Shown here: positions 1-8,904 of the stretch, piece by piece | How the letters are laid out: every line of letters begins with the position of its first letter | How positions within the stretch are numbered: position 1 is the first letter of the stretch | Source of the DNA: Prochlorococcus sp. AG-355-A09 | Lineage (GTDB): Bacteria > Cyanobacteriota > Cyanobacteriia > PCC-6307 > Cyanobiaceae | Reading direction: 5' to 3' | NCBI GenBank assembly: GCA_003280995.1 | Contig: QCDG01000006.1 | Location: 42,559-106,558 of the forward strand | DNA: 64,000 nt | Translations under genes and position numbers: made by a program | The notes under the pieces: generated by a model | Database searches by the model: none | Seen by the model: only the letters and a program-made list of their open reading frames with translations | Told to the model about the DNA's origin: nothing

Positions 1-198
1 GTATGAGCTTGCAACTCCGTGTGTGTACCATGAGGTAACAAATGTTGTTCCGACAAACCAACCACCTATAGCAAGGTATGCACAAGGAAGTAGAAGTAGT
101 CCGGACCAACCAATAAATACAAAGCGGTCGCGCTTCAACCAATCATCGAGGACATCAAACCATCCTCTTTGTGGGGCGCTACCAACTGCGATCGTCAT
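1..198 (-). CDS. psbD: Photosystem II reaction centre D2 protein (N-terminal 66 residues)
   Basis: Reverse-strand reading gives [20 protein letters not shown] and continues through the first membrane helix ([14 protein letters not shown]) to the left edge of the window, where the gene is cut. This is the unmistakable D2 N-terminus. D2 pairs with D1 to form the photosystem II reaction-centre heterodimer in the thylakoid membrane, binding chlorophyll, pheophytin and plastoquinone QA. The gene is divergent from ycf4, so the 182 bp between them should carry both promoters. Confidence 0.97.
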   Translation of the reverse strand, partial: MTIAVGSAPQRGWFDVLDDWLKRDRFVFIGWSGLLLLPCAYLAIGGWFVGTTFVTSWYTHGVASSY

Positions 199-380
199 GA
201 GAAATCGTTTTTAGCTTCGGGATACGCAGTGACTGTAACAAAGATTGAGAGTAATGTGGGGAAATATTTGTATATCTGAAATGCCTTGTAAAGCTTTCCT
301 GACTTTTTTATTAAAAATTAGGTAAGAATACTCCCTTAGTTTGTTAAATTATCTGAATTAGGCTCTAAAAAAAGATAAAA

Positions 381-938
381 ATGAATTCAGACCTCACATC
401 ATTCGATAAAATCGAACAAAAAATTGGTGGATCAAGAAAAATTTCAAATTATATTATAGGAGGAATGTTGACTATAGGAGGCATTGGTTTTCTTTTGGCC
501 TCTATATCTAGCTACACAGGAAGGGATTTATTACCTTTAGGAAATCCTTCAACTTTGTTGTTTATCCCTCAAGGAATAATAATGGGAGCATACGGAGTAA
601 TAGCAAATTTATTAAATTTTTATTTGTGGTATCTGGTTTACATAAACTTTGGTTCAGGAAGTAATTATTTTGATAAATCCTCAAAATCTGTAGAAATAAA
701 AAGAAAGGGATTATTTAAAGATGTTGAAGTTAAATTAAATTTTGATGAAATTAAATCTGTCAAGTTGGATATTAGTGAGGGATTTAATCCTAGAAGAAGA
801 ATTGCTTTAGTTTTAAAAGGTAGAAAAAAACCTCTCCCTTTAAGCGGAGCAGGTGAACTTAAACCACTGCTTCAGGTTGAAGAAGAAGGAGCTCGTCTAG
901 CTAAATTTTTGGATGTTAATTTGGAGGGACTAAAATAA
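381..938 (+). CDS. ycf4: Photosystem I assembly protein Ycf4
   Basis: 185 residues, the usual Ycf4 length. Two membrane helices lie in the first half (about residues 25-45 and 62-92), followed by a soluble domain containing SVEIKRKGLFKDVEVKLNF and EGFNPRRRIALVLKGRK, both typical of Ycf4. The protein scaffolds photosystem I assembly in the thylakoid. It sits divergently from psbD, a conserved picocyanobacterial arrangement. The stop codon TAA lies in an A-rich run that also abuts the start of the downstream cyclophilin gene. Confidence 0.95.
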   Translation: MNSDLTSFDKIEQKIGGSRKISNYIIGGMLTIGGIGFLLASISSYTGRDLLPLGNPSTLLFIPQGIIMGAYGVIANLLNFYLWYLVYINFGSGSNYFDKSSKSVEIKRKGLFKDVEVKLNFDEIKSVKLDISEGFNPRRRIALVLKGRKKPLPLSGAGELKPLLQVEEEGARLAKFLDVNLEGLK

Positions 939-979
939 AAAAAAAATATTTTTTAAAAACATTATCTTTTATACAGGTT

Positions 980-1591
980 TTGTTTTTGGTTCAAGCTTGT
1001 AATTATAAAAATAAGATTGATCCAAATTATTACTGCCAAAAACTTAAATTTAGTTGTATTCAGAGTAATAAAGTTGTTTATTTTAAAACTTCAAAAGGTG
1101 ATTTTGCGGTAAAATTATTTGGTAAAGATAACCCAGTAACAGTATCAAATTTTCTGGAAAACATAGAAAATAATATTTATTTAAATCAAAAATTTTATAA
1201 AATAATAACCTATCCCCAAATAAGATTTATACATGGCGGCGTTAATCCAGAAAATAAATCTTATATAGAACGAAAACAAAACCTGAATAAGATAAGTCCA
1301 ACAATACCTTTAGAAATAAAATTCAAAGAAGAAGTAAAACCGAGATATAACTATCAAATAAAAAATCCTAGTGAGAAAGTAAATTTAGTTAATACTTTTG
1401 AAAGTGGATCAATTGCTATGGTTAAGAGCGGTAAGGATAAGTCTTCATCTACTGAATTTTTTTTTGTAACGACTAAGATCCCAGAGCTAGATGGAAGATA
1501 TTCGATTTTTGGAAAGATTATTAAAGGATTAGACGTACTCGAAAAAATCAATAAAGAAGACTACATTAAGGCAGTCCAGATTACTAATTAA
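980..1591 (+). CDS. Cyclophilin-type peptidyl-prolyl isomerase, probable lipoprotein, divergent active site
   Basis: About 200 residues with a cyclophilin fold: [16 protein letters not shown] at the start of the domain, [20 protein letters not shown], then [18 protein letters not shown] and [21 protein letters not shown]. The catalytic Arg of the usual FHRVI motif reads Lys here (FYKII), so activity is uncertain. The start given is a TTG. However, the frame stays open upstream to 920 and encodes [21 protein letters not shown], a textbook lipoprotein signal with a lipobox. The true start is therefore probably near 935, where only ATA is available. The 3' end overlaps the convergent ilvN stop. 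Confidence 0.85.
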   Translation: MFLVQACNYKNKIDPNYYCQKLKFSCIQSNKVVYFKTSKGDFAVKLFGKDNPVTVSNFLENIENNIYLNQKFYKIITYPQIRFIHGGVNPENKSYIERKQNLNKISPTIPLEIKFKEEVKPRYNYQIKNPSEKVNLVNTFESGSIAMVKSGKDKSSSTEFFFVTTKIPELDGRYSIFGKIIKGLDVLEKINKEDYIKAVQITN

Positions 1592-2112
1592 ATTTCTAGA
1601 GAATATTTATTTATTTTCAACATTTCTGTATTAACTCCTGAAGAGCGTTTAAGAGCTACCTTACCAGTCCTCGCTATTTCAAGGATGCCGTATGGCTCGA
1701 GTAATTTCTCTAGAGCAACTAACTTCCCAGGATCTCCAACTACCTCGAGAGTTAAGGCCATATCTGATACATCAACAACTTTTGCACGGAAGATCTGTAC
1801 TATATCAAGGATATTACTTCTAGTATCTTCTTTCGATGAAACTTTTAGTAACATCAATTCCCTTTCAACAGCTGCGAGATTAGTAAAATCTACAACTCCC
1901 AGAACATTAAATAACTTATTAAGTTGCTTAGTCATTTGTTGAAGAGTTTCATCATCACCTTCTACTACCATTGTTAACCTTGAAATCCCTTTAGATTCTG
2001 CAGGTCCTACTGCAAGGCTATCTATGTTGAATCCCCTTCTAGCGAAGAGACCTGAGATTCTACTCAAGGCTCCAGATTCATCTTCTACAAGAACTGATAA
2101 TGTATGTTTCAT
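1588..2112 (-). CDS. ilvN: Acetolactate synthase small (regulatory) subunit
   Basis: 174 residues. The N-terminal ACT domain opens [20 protein letters not shown] and contains [15 protein letters not shown], the classic IlvN/IlvH sequence; a second ACT-like domain follows ([30 protein letters not shown]). The protein binds branched-chain amino acids and regulates the IlvB catalytic subunit in valine, leucine and isoleucine synthesis. It starts 3 bp after the stop of the upstream hydrolase on the same strand, so the two are probably co-transcribed. Stops overlap with the convergent cyclophilin gene. Confidence 0.97.
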   Translation of the reverse strand: MKHTLSVLVEDESGALSRISGLFARRGFNIDSLAVGPAESKGISRLTMVVEGDDETLQQMTKQLNKLFNVLGVVDFTNLAAVERELMLLKVSSKEDTRSNILDIVQIFRAKVVDVSDMALTLEVVGDPGKLVALEKLLEPYGILEIARTGKVALKRSSGVNTEMLKINKYSLEI

Positions 2113-2115
2113 ATT

Positions 2116-3087
2116 TTAAAAGGTTTTTAAATCTCTAATCCATTCATAAGAAATTCTATTGAATACTAAAGGGTCTTCATCATGGATACAATGCCCTGAA
2201 TTGGATACTATTTTTAATTTTACCCATCTATGGAAATTTGCAATCTTTTTACCAACAAACAAAGGTATGAAATTATCTTTTTCGCCCCAAATTAATAAAA
2301 AAGGAACTTTTTTTGAGGCGCTAAGTTTTCTCAAAAGGTAAGAAGCTTTAAATTTTTCATCTCTAGAAGACATTCCAATACACATTGCTCTTAATGATCT
2401 AGCTGAAGTTCTCCTTAAAACTGGTTTTGTTACCAAATCTATTAGTTGGCGATCAATATTATCTTTTTTAAAATAGGCAGAATTTAGTCCCAGTTTAATA
2501 ACCCCTAATTTAGTTATTAAAAATAAAATAATCTCCAAAGGGAAAAACAAAAAAAATATTGTTATGAATCTATCTTGAAATTTCTTAAATGATGATTTTT
2601 TTGTTATGGACTTTTTATTTTCTTGAATTTGATCTGGCAAAGGCGATGCAATAACTGTTGCAATCTGATCCTCTAATGAAACTGCACATGTTAAAGCAAC
2701 TAGTGATCCAAGGGAATTGCCAATAAGAATTACTTTCCCAGAATTCTTTGGTCTTATTACCTGTGCAATAAAGTCTTTCACTTGATCACACCAAATCTCA
2801 TTATTTAATTTTCCAATTTGTCTAATCCCAGGTTGATCTGAATCCCCAAATCCTATTAAATCCAAAGAATAAGAGGCAAAATTCTTTTTCGCAAAATACT
2901 CTAAATTGTTTCTCCAATGTTTTCGACTTGCTCCAAATCCATGGAGAAAGATAATTGGAATCTCATTTTCTTCGCCTGTAACACTCCAACAAATTTTAAA
3001 ACCATTCCAATTCCAGTAATTAGGAAAGTTTATATTTTTTTTTAAATTATTATTCATATATTCAAAAATATATTCAAAAATTTTCAA
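2116..3087 (-). CDS. Alpha/beta hydrolase
   Basis: 323 residues with an alpha/beta-hydrolase fold: oxyanion region IIFLHGFGASRKHWRNN, YSLDLIGFGDSD strand, nucleophile elbow LIGNSLGSLVAL (Ser in GNSLG), a late Asp (LIWGEKDNFIP) and the catalytic His in SNSGHCIHDEDP. The arrangement resembles the plant and cyanobacterial pheophytinase-like group, but the substrate cannot be told from sequence. A second in-frame ATG about 10 codons downstream is an alternative start. It lies immediately upstream of ilvN. Confidence 0.9.
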   Translation of the reverse strand: MKIFEYIFEYMNNNLKKNINFPNYWNWNGFKICWSVTGEENEIPIIFLHGFGASRKHWRNNLEYFAKKNFASYSLDLIGFGDSDQPGIRQIGKLNNEIWCDQVKDFIAQVIRPKNSGKVILIGNSLGSLVALTCAVSLEDQIATVIASPLPDQIQENKKSITKKSSFKKFQDRFITIFFLFFPLEIILFLITKLGVIKLGLNSAYFKKDNIDRQLIDLVTKPVLRRTSARSLRAMCIGMSSRDEKFKASYLLRKLSASKKVPFLLIWGEKDNFIPLFVGKKIANFHRWVKLKIVSNSGHCIHDEDPLVFNRISYEWIRDLKTF

Positions 3088-3162
3088 GATATTTGAATTG
3101 TCTACATTTTTAACAAATAAATGTATTTTGAATGTAAATTATAGTAATCATTCAATTTTACT

Positions 3163-3261
3163 ATGGCTAAAGAAATTTTTAGTATTGCAGCAGTTTTTTG
3201 GATACTCATACCAATAGGATTAGTTGGTGGTGCTTTGTTATTAAAGTTTCAGGGAGACTGA
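3163..3261 (+). CDS. petM: Cytochrome b6-f complex subunit PetM
   Basis: A 32-residue ORF starting [20 protein letters not shown] and ending LLLKFQGD: one transmembrane helix with the sequence and length of PetM (subunit VII). PetM is a small peripheral helix of the cytochrome b6-f complex linking the photosystems. It stands alone, divergent from the hydrolase gene and 57 bp before the Ycf39-like gene on the same strand. Confidence 0.95.
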
Positions 3262-3318
3262 TTCTCACGGATACATCACAATTTGAGTTATGGTCTTAAA
3301 GTTAAGTAAATCTTAAGT

Positions 3319-4281
3319 ATGAAGATTCTTTTAGTAGGAGCAACAGGGACACTTGGTAGACAAATAGCAAAGCAAGCTATAGAAGAAGGACATGAAGTAA
3401 GATGCTTTGTAAGAAATCCAAGAAAAGCTTCCTTTCTACAAGAATGGGGTTGTGAGTTAACAAAAGGTAATTTATTAAATTCTTCTGATATCGAATATGC
3501 ATTGCAAGATATTGAAGTGGTTATTGATGCAGCGACTAGTAGGCCAGATGATCCTAAAAGTATTTATGAAATTGATTGGGATGGAAAACTTAACTTATTT
3601 AATGCTTGCGAATCTTTAAACGTAAAAAGGGTAATATTCCTTTCTATCCTCCTAACAGAAAAGTTTAGAAATGTTCCTTTGATGGACATTAAATTTTGCA
3701 CTGAAAAACTTCTTGAAAAATCTAATTTAGACTATACAATCTTTAAATGTGCAGCTTTTATGCAAGGAGTTATTGGTCAATTCGCAATCCCAATCTTGGA
3801 TAGTCAAGCGGTGTGGATGAGTGGGACTCCAACTAAAATTGCTTATATGAATACCCAAGATATGGCGAAAGTTGTTGTAGCAGCAGTTAATAATCCAAAA
3901 ACTCACAGAACATCATTGCCATTAGTAGGTCCCAAAGCATGGGATTCAAATGAAGTTATATCTTTATGTGAAAAATTTAGTGAAAAAAAGGCAAAAATTT
4001 TTAGAGTTTCCCCCTTCCTTATTAGTGTCACTCAAAAAGTAGTTTCCTTTTTTCAAGATTCTCTTAATGTTGCTGAGCGATTGGCTTTTGCGGAAGTAAC
4101 TAGTAGTGGTGAATCATTAGATGCTGACATGAGCAAAACTTACGAAATATTGGAAGTTAAAAAAGAGGATATTACCTCACTAGAGAGTTATATAAAGGAG
4201 TACTATCAACAAATACTTAAAAGATTAAGGGAAATGGAAGCAGATCTTAATATTGAAGAAAAAAAGAGATTACCTTTTTAA
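3319..4281 (+). CDS. ycf39: NmrA/SDR-family protein, Ycf39-like photosystem II factor
   Basis: 320 residues of atypical short-chain dehydrogenase type. The N-terminal dinucleotide-binding motif LLVGATGTLGRQIAKQA is followed by GHEVRCFVRNPRKASFLQEWG and VVIDAATSRPDDP, matching cyanobacterial and plastid Ycf39/HCF244. Ycf39 acts with high-light-inducible proteins in early photosystem II (D1) assembly and chlorophyll delivery. That fits a genome with several hli genes, although the link is known from the family, not shown here. It follows petM on the same strand. Confidence 0.9.
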   Translation: MKILLVGATGTLGRQIAKQAIEEGHEVRCFVRNPRKASFLQEWGCELTKGNLLNSSDIEYALQDIEVVIDAATSRPDDPKSIYEIDWDGKLNLFNACESLNVKRVIFLSILLTEKFRNVPLMDIKFCTEKLLEKSNLDYTIFKCAAFMQGVIGQFAIPILDSQAVWMSGTPTKIAYMNTQDMAKVVVAAVNNPKTHRTSLPLVGPKAWDSNEVISLCEKFSEKKAKIFRVSPFLISVTQKVVSFFQDSLNVAERLAFAEVTSSGESLDADMSKTYEILEVKKEDITSLESYIKEYYQQILKRLREMEADLNIEEKKRLPF

Positions 4282-4337
4282 TATTGCAATTTTAGAAACA
4301 GATAGTATATTTGTACTATAATAAATATTATTGACCT

Positions 4338-4550
4338 ATGTCTGTTTCTAAGTCTAAAAACCTTGAACGAAAACTAGATAATTTTGCAAAAGAAGCAAAA
4401 AATGAATTGAATAATGTTTGCGGATCTTCATTATGGGAAAGCCTTGGGTTTGTTTTTTTTGATCAATTAGAAGATTCTGAAAAAATTGCGAAAGCAAATT
4501 TTTACTATGGACAACTTCAAATAATTAATGAAATTAAATTTTCTATTTGA
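4338..4550 (+). CDS. Conserved hypothetical small soluble protein
   Basis: 70 residues, Lys/Glu-rich at the start (SKSKNLERKLDNFAKEAKNEL) and then SSLWESLGFVFFDQLED; mostly predicted helix with no membrane segment. I do not recognise the family. It sits between the ycf39-like gene and infA on the same strand with 50-90 bp gaps. Confidence 0.65.
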   Translation: MSVSKSKNLERKLDNFAKEAKNELNNVCGSSLWESLGFVFFDQLEDSEKIAKANFYYGQLQIINEIKFSI

Positions 4551-4642
4551 ATTGAATTTTATATTTTTACATAGGTAATTTTTTTTAAATCAATTTTGGC
4601 CAATCTTTTTCTGATAATATGGACTTAGTAAAAGATTAATTA

Positions 4643-4909
4643 ATGATTGAAACTTCAGGTGTAATAGAAAAAGAGCAGGGGAATGGATTTTATTTGGTTA
4701 CCTTAGAACAACCTGAAGGACATCAATGTTTATGTAGAGCTGCAGGTAAATTGACTAAATTTAGAATTAAATTATTAGCTGGAGATAAAGTTTTAGTTGA
4801 GATAAGTCCTTATGATCTTTCTAGAGGAAGGATAACTTACAGAGAGAGGAATGCAGGCAATGCTAGACCTACTACTAATAAAAATAATCCCAAGAGAAAT
4901 AATAAATAA
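4643..4909 (+). CDS. infA: Translation initiation factor IF-1
   Basis: 88 residues built on a single S1/OB fold: SGVIEKEQGNGFYLVTLEQP, CRAAGKLTKFRIKLLAGDKV, SPYDLSRGRITYRER. This is IF-1, which occupies the ribosomal A site during initiation. Relative to the standard 72-residue protein it has a basic Asn/Lys-rich C-terminal tail (about 18 residues). Convergent with the NTRC gene, 9 bp apart. Confidence 0.96.
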   Translation: MIETSGVIEKEQGNGFYLVTLEQPEGHQCLCRAAGKLTKFRIKLLAGDKVLVEISPYDLSRGRITYRERNAGNARPTTNKNNPKRNNK

Positions 4910-4918
4910 AAAGTTTCT

Positions 4919-6295
4919 TTAGATAATATTTTTTATCGCTTCTTTAAACTCACTTCTTTGTTTAACACCTTGCCATTGTTTTTTTAATAATTTTTCTTTA
5001 AAAAGTTGAACTGTTGGTGTGCCATTAATACCAGCTTGTTTTGCAATATCTTGATCTTTATCAATATCTATTTCAACGCCAAGAACTGCACCATCAAGTT
5101 CTTTAATTACCCTTTTTAACTGAGGTTTCAAAACATGACATGGACCGCAGCTTGGGGAACTAAAAATTACTAAGATAGGTTTTTTACTCTCGTGATAAAG
5201 TTTCCTTAATGCATAACTGCCTTTTTGCCATTCAGAATTTGAATCGAAAGTCTCTTCATTAACTTCTTCTTCATTAAAATCTGATGAATTAAGCTTTTTT
5301 TCTGGTTCTGGTGTTTCTCTGACTATAGTTTTTGCTAAGTTTTTCTCGGCTAGCCACCTTTCGGTAGCTAATGCTGCCATGCATCCAGTTCCTGCAGCAG
5401 TAACTCCTTGTCTCCACTCAGAATCAACAACATCACCTGCAGCGAAGATTCCTTCAATAGATGTTTCTGGCCTTCCTGATTTGCAAGCAATATAGCCTTT
5501 ATTATCTAAATCAATTTTGTTGCCCAAGAATTTCGTATTAGGTGTGTGCCCTATCGCGTAAAAAAGACCTTTTATATTGATTTCCCCTTTACCTTCTTGA
5601 GAGTGAATAGTTTCTATTCTCTCAAGCCATTCAGTACCATCCGCTTTATTAACTTTTGTATTCCAATGAATTTCTATCTTTGGATTAGCTTTTACTCTGT
5701 CAACCATTGCTGCGCTAGCCCTTAATTTTTCTGATCGAACAATCAAATGCACTTTGCTTCCATACTTTGTGAGATATGCGGCTTCTTCACAAGCAGAGTC
5801 GCCCCCTCCAATAACAGCTAATTCTTCATCTCTGAATTGTGGGGTGGCTCCATCACATATTGCACAAGCACTTATTCCTTTACTCCAGAATTTATCTTCA
5901 TTAATTACGCCTAATCTATTTGCACTTGCTCCAGTTGCAATAATTATTGAGTTAGATCTTATAGTCCCTTCTAAAGTTTTTAGTTCAAAGGGACGCGAAT
6001 CGGTATTAATTGAGACTACATCACTTTCGTATAAATTAGTGCCCCATCTTTCTGCTTGAGCCTTCATTAGATCCATCAATTCAGGACCCAGTACTCCATC
6101 TGGGAAACCTGGATAATTTTCAACAAATGTTGTAGTCATTAATTGCCCACCAGGAATTCCACCAGAATTAAATCCTGTTACAAGTAATGGTTGAAGATTT
6201 GCTCGTGCGGCATATATTGCAGCGGTGTAACCTGCAGGTCCCGAACCTATAATTACAACATTTTCTACGTTTGAAATCTTCTCTTTATTTTCCAT
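4919..6295 (-). CDS. trxB: NADPH-thioredoxin reductase with C-terminal thioredoxin domain (NTRC)
   Basis: 458 residues in two domains. Residues 1 to about 320 are a thioredoxin reductase: FAD motif VVIIGSGPAGYTAAIYAARA, redox motif CAICDG, NADPH motif VIGGGDSACEEAAYL and the late FAD motif IEGIFAAGDVVD. Residues about 350-458 are a thioredoxin with active site SSPSCGPCHVLKP and GINGTPTVQLF. Fusion of both makes this NTRC, which uses NADPH to reduce 2-Cys peroxiredoxins and supports redox balance in the dark. The transcription unit appears monocistronic. Confidence 0.96.
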   Translation of the reverse strand: MENKEKISNVENVVIIGSGPAGYTAAIYAARANLQPLLVTGFNSGGIPGGQLMTTTFVENYPGFPDGVLGPELMDLMKAQAERWGTNLYESDVVSINTDSRPFELKTLEGTIRSNSIIIATGASANRLGVINEDKFWSKGISACAICDGATPQFRDEELAVIGGGDSACEEAAYLTKYGSKVHLIVRSEKLRASAAMVDRVKANPKIEIHWNTKVNKADGTEWLERIETIHSQEGKGEINIKGLFYAIGHTPNTKFLGNKIDLDNKGYIACKSGRPETSIEGIFAAGDVVDSEWRQGVTAAGTGCMAALATERWLAEKNLAKTIVRETPEPEKKLNSSDFNEEEVNEETFDSNSEWQKGSYALRKLYHESKKPILVIFSSPSCGPCHVLKPQLKRVIKELDGAVLGVEIDIDKDQDIAKQAGINGTPTVQLFKEKLLKKQWQGVKQRSEFKEAIKNII

Positions 6296-6374
6296 TTATT
6301 TGCAAATTTCACTTCTTATAATAATAAACTAACCCAAATAATGTAGGGCGGATTTCACTCGATAGATTTATTAC

Positions 6375-6599
6375 TCAATCGTTGACTTTTTGATCTAATA
6401 ACTTTTTTAATTCCTTTGGGAAGTTTAAAACAGAATCTTTTAAGTTTTCGTTCTTTTCTCCAATATGTAATATCCACTCTCTAAATTCTTCTGCGATTGC
6501 ATAACTGTCTTCATACCTTTCTAAAGTGTCCATTGCAGAAATTCTATTGGTTGCCCAACAGGTCGCTATGTCGATCCTTTTTCTAATGAAATTGTCCAT
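6375..6599 (-). CDS. Hypothetical small helical protein
   Basis: From MDNFIRKRIDIATCWATNRI, 74 residues, containing MDTLERYEDSYAIAEEFREW and ending LKKLLDQKVND. It looks soluble and helical. An ATG 33 bases upstream keeps the frame open, but its extra residues (MCLPIYNLNLR) look non-coding, so the internal start is preferred. Family not recognised. Confidence 0.6.
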   Translation of the reverse strand: MDNFIRKRIDIATCWATNRISAMDTLERYEDSYAIAEEFREWILHIGEKNENLKDSVLNFPKELKKLLDQKVND

Positions 6600-6753
6600 T
6601 CGAAGATTTAAGTTGTATATAGGTAAACACACCAGAGAACGTATGTATTGTCTAATAAGTTACAACTTTGTACTTCCAAACAATAATTTAATCTTTAATT
6701 TATATTTGAGCCAAATTATGGGTAGATTATAAAGAAAATATAAAGAAATAGAG

Positions 6754-7332
6754 TTATACTGCTTCGCTGTGATTCGCAAGTAGCCTTTCAACTTCCTCAA
6801 AACCCTCTTTAGCTGAATTTATTGCAAGTTCCTCGCTAACTTTTTCTTCTGATATTAATTTTGCGGATATTTTTTTTAAAAGAGTTTCTTTCTTTTCTCT
6901 TAGTGAACTAACAATTTCTTCTTCAATAATAGATTTTATTGCTTTAGAAATTATTTTTTTATCATTTGCTTCCTCGAATGTGCCCTGAACTAATTCTTGA
7001 ATAAATAATCGATGAACCTCACTACTCCTTAGAAAGCTTTCTGTGGCATTAATAATTCCTTCAACAAGAGCTTCATCAGGTTCAGAATCATTTTCTGCCA
7101 GCTTAAATTCCCAATCTAAATGTCTTCTTTGCCAACCTGCCGAGTGGAGACTGGGCATGACTGTTTGTGAATAAGTATCAACTGACATTTCATAAATTCT
7201 CTCTGCTAATTTCTCACACCAGTCTTTACCATGTTTTTCTAGATTTTTCTGCATAGCCTGCCTTGGAACAGCATGACCACCATGATGGCTGTGGCATACT
7301 CCATCAGGACATTCGATTGCTTTTATACTCAT
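6754..7332 (-). CDS. Conserved cyanobacterial hypothetical with His/Cys-rich N-terminus
   Basis: 192 residues. The N-terminus (IECPDGVCHSHHGGHAVPR) packs two Cys and four His within 20 residues, suggesting a metal-binding segment, although this is inference. The rest is acidic and helical (EFKLAENDSEPDEALVEGI; EEEIVSSLREKKETLLKKIS) with no membrane segment. Function unknown. It is divergent from the transhydrogenase operon. Confidence 0.7.
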   Translation of the reverse strand: MSIKAIECPDGVCHSHHGGHAVPRQAMQKNLEKHGKDWCEKLAERIYEMSVDTYSQTVMPSLHSAGWQRRHLDWEFKLAENDSEPDEALVEGIINATESFLRSSEVHRLFIQELVQGTFEEANDKKIISKAIKSIIEEEIVSSLREKKETLLKKISAKLISEEKVSEELAINSAKEGFEEVERLLANHSEAV

Positions 7333-7459
7333 TGGATTATTTAGTACTTATATATTCTAGATAGCTATTTTTTATAGAAAAGAAAATATATTTTTAACAA
7401 AAATCCAAGACTTTTGACTTTCTTCAATTTATATTTAGTATGTTAAAAAAATAAATAAA

Positions 7460-8590
7460 TTGACAAAGATACTTATTCCTACCGAAACAAGCTCTGGTGA
7501 AAGGAGAGTTTCAGCTACACCAGAAGCGGTAAAGAAATTAAAAAGCCTTGGATGTGATGTTTATATTGAAAGTTCAGCAGGAAAATTATCAGGATTTAGT
7601 GACTTATCATATGAAGAATCGGGCGGAACAATTATATCTAACTTAGATCAAAACATTTGGGGTGAAGCGGACTTAATATTTTGTGTTCAAACTCCATCAG
7701 AGGATAATTTAACTAAGTTAAAGAAAGGCGCTGTTCTTCTCGGTCTTCTTAACCCATATGGTAATAAGGAGCTTCTAAGGATTATAAATAGTAATAAGAT
7801 TTCAGCTTTATCACTAGAGTTGCTTCCGAGGATTAGTAGAGCTCAATCTTCTGATGTTCTTTCTTCACAGGCCAATATTGCTGGATATAAAGCAGTTCTT
7901 TTGGCTGCAAGTGAGTTAGATAGATACTTCCCAATGCTTATGACTGCAGCTGGGACAGTCCAACCTGCCAAAGTAGTGGTTCTTGGTGGAGGCGTTGCAG
8001 GATTACAGGCAGTTGCGACAGCAAAAAGACTTGGAGCAATAGTATTTGTATCTGATATTAGACCTGCTGTTAAAGAACAAGTAGAGTCTCTCGGAGCAAG
8101 ATTTATAGAACTTCCTGAAGTTGAAGAAAAGCCTGGAGAGTCAGGAGGTTATGCAAAAGCTGTAACACCCGAATTCCTCTCAAAACAGAAGGCAACTTTA
8201 ACTAAATATTTATCTGAAGCTGATGTTGCTATATGTACTGCGCAAGTTCTAGGTAAAAAGGCCCCTGTTTTAATAGACTCACCCATGATCAAAAAAATGA
8301 GGCCTGGAGCAGTAGTTATTGATTTAGCAGTCTCTCAGGGAGGGAACTGCGAAGGAACAAAATCAAATGAAACTATTATCAAAGATGGGGTAAAACTTAT
8401 AGGAGCCGGGGAATTACCCTCTTCAGTTCCTTATGATGCAAGTTCACTTTATGCTAAGAACTTAACATCTTTGATTACACCTTTTATAAAAGATGGTGTA
8501 ATTAAATTAGATAAAGAGGATGAACTCATTTCTGGATGTTTATTAAGCGATGAAGGAGTTGTTCTTCAAAATAAAGTTTTTGAAAATTGA
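7460..8590 (+). CDS. pntA: NAD(P) transhydrogenase subunit alpha, soluble NAD(H)-binding part
   Basis: 376 residues beginning at a TTG codon, MTKILIPTETSSGERRVSAT, the alanine dehydrogenase/PntA N-terminal fold. NAD-binding Rossmann motif VVVLGGGVAGLQAVATAKRLGA is near residue 175, and the RPAVKEQVESLGARF segment follows. This is domain I of proton-translocating transhydrogenase, which exchanges hydride between NADH and NADP+ driven by the proton gradient. Cyanobacteria split the alpha subunit, and the membrane part is the next gene, 12 bp downstream. Confidence 0.95.
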   Translation: MTKILIPTETSSGERRVSATPEAVKKLKSLGCDVYIESSAGKLSGFSDLSYEESGGTIISNLDQNIWGEADLIFCVQTPSEDNLTKLKKGAVLLGLLNPYGNKELLRIINSNKISALSLELLPRISRAQSSDVLSSQANIAGYKAVLLAASELDRYFPMLMTAAGTVQPAKVVVLGGGVAGLQAVATAKRLGAIVFVSDIRPAVKEQVESLGARFIELPEVEEKPGESGGYAKAVTPEFLSKQKATLTKYLSEADVAICTAQVLGKKAPVLIDSPMIKKMRPGAVVIDLAVSQGGNCEGTKSNETIIKDGVKLIGAGELPSSVPYDASSLYAKNLTSLITPFIKDGVIKLDKEDELISGCLLSDEGVVLQNKVFEN

Positions 8591-8602
8591 GGTTTTAAAA
8601 TT

Positions 8603-8896
8603 ATGTCTTTTATAAGTCTTCTTTGGGTTCTTTTACTTGGTAGTTTATTAGGCCTCGAGTTAATTGGAAAAGTTCCTCCTACTCTTCACACACCTCTAAT
8701 GAGTGGAGCAAATGCAATTTCGGGAATAACAATGCTTGCAGCCTTGACTTTAATTGTAAAAGCAGAAGGTAACGTACCACTTTTAATCATTGGTTCAGTT
8801 TCTCTTGGATTTGCTCTTTTCAACGTTGTAGGCGGTTTTTTTGTAACTGATCGAATGCTCGCGATGTTTAGTCGTAAACCATCAAATAAGAAGTAA
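8603..8896 (+). CDS. pntA2: NAD(P) transhydrogenase subunit alpha, membrane part
   Basis: 97 residues with three transmembrane helices: FISLLWVLLLGSLLGLELIG, the GANAISGITMLAALTLIV helix, and PLLIIGSVSLGFALFNVVGG. The HTPLMSGANAISGI motif is the signature of the C-terminal alpha-subunit membrane domain. It forms the proton channel together with PntB. A purine-rich stretch (GAGG) precedes the ATG. Middle gene of the three-gene operon. Confidence 0.95.
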   Translation: MSFISLLWVLLLGSLLGLELIGKVPPTLHTPLMSGANAISGITMLAALTLIVKAEGNVPLLIIGSVSLGFALFNVVGGFFVTDRMLAMFSRKPSNKK

Positions 8897-8904
8897 TTTT
8901 TAAC

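Noticed and set aside
23..214. 63-residue plus-strand ORF
   Set aside because: Antisense shadow of psbD, whose protein sequence is unmistakable on the other strand.
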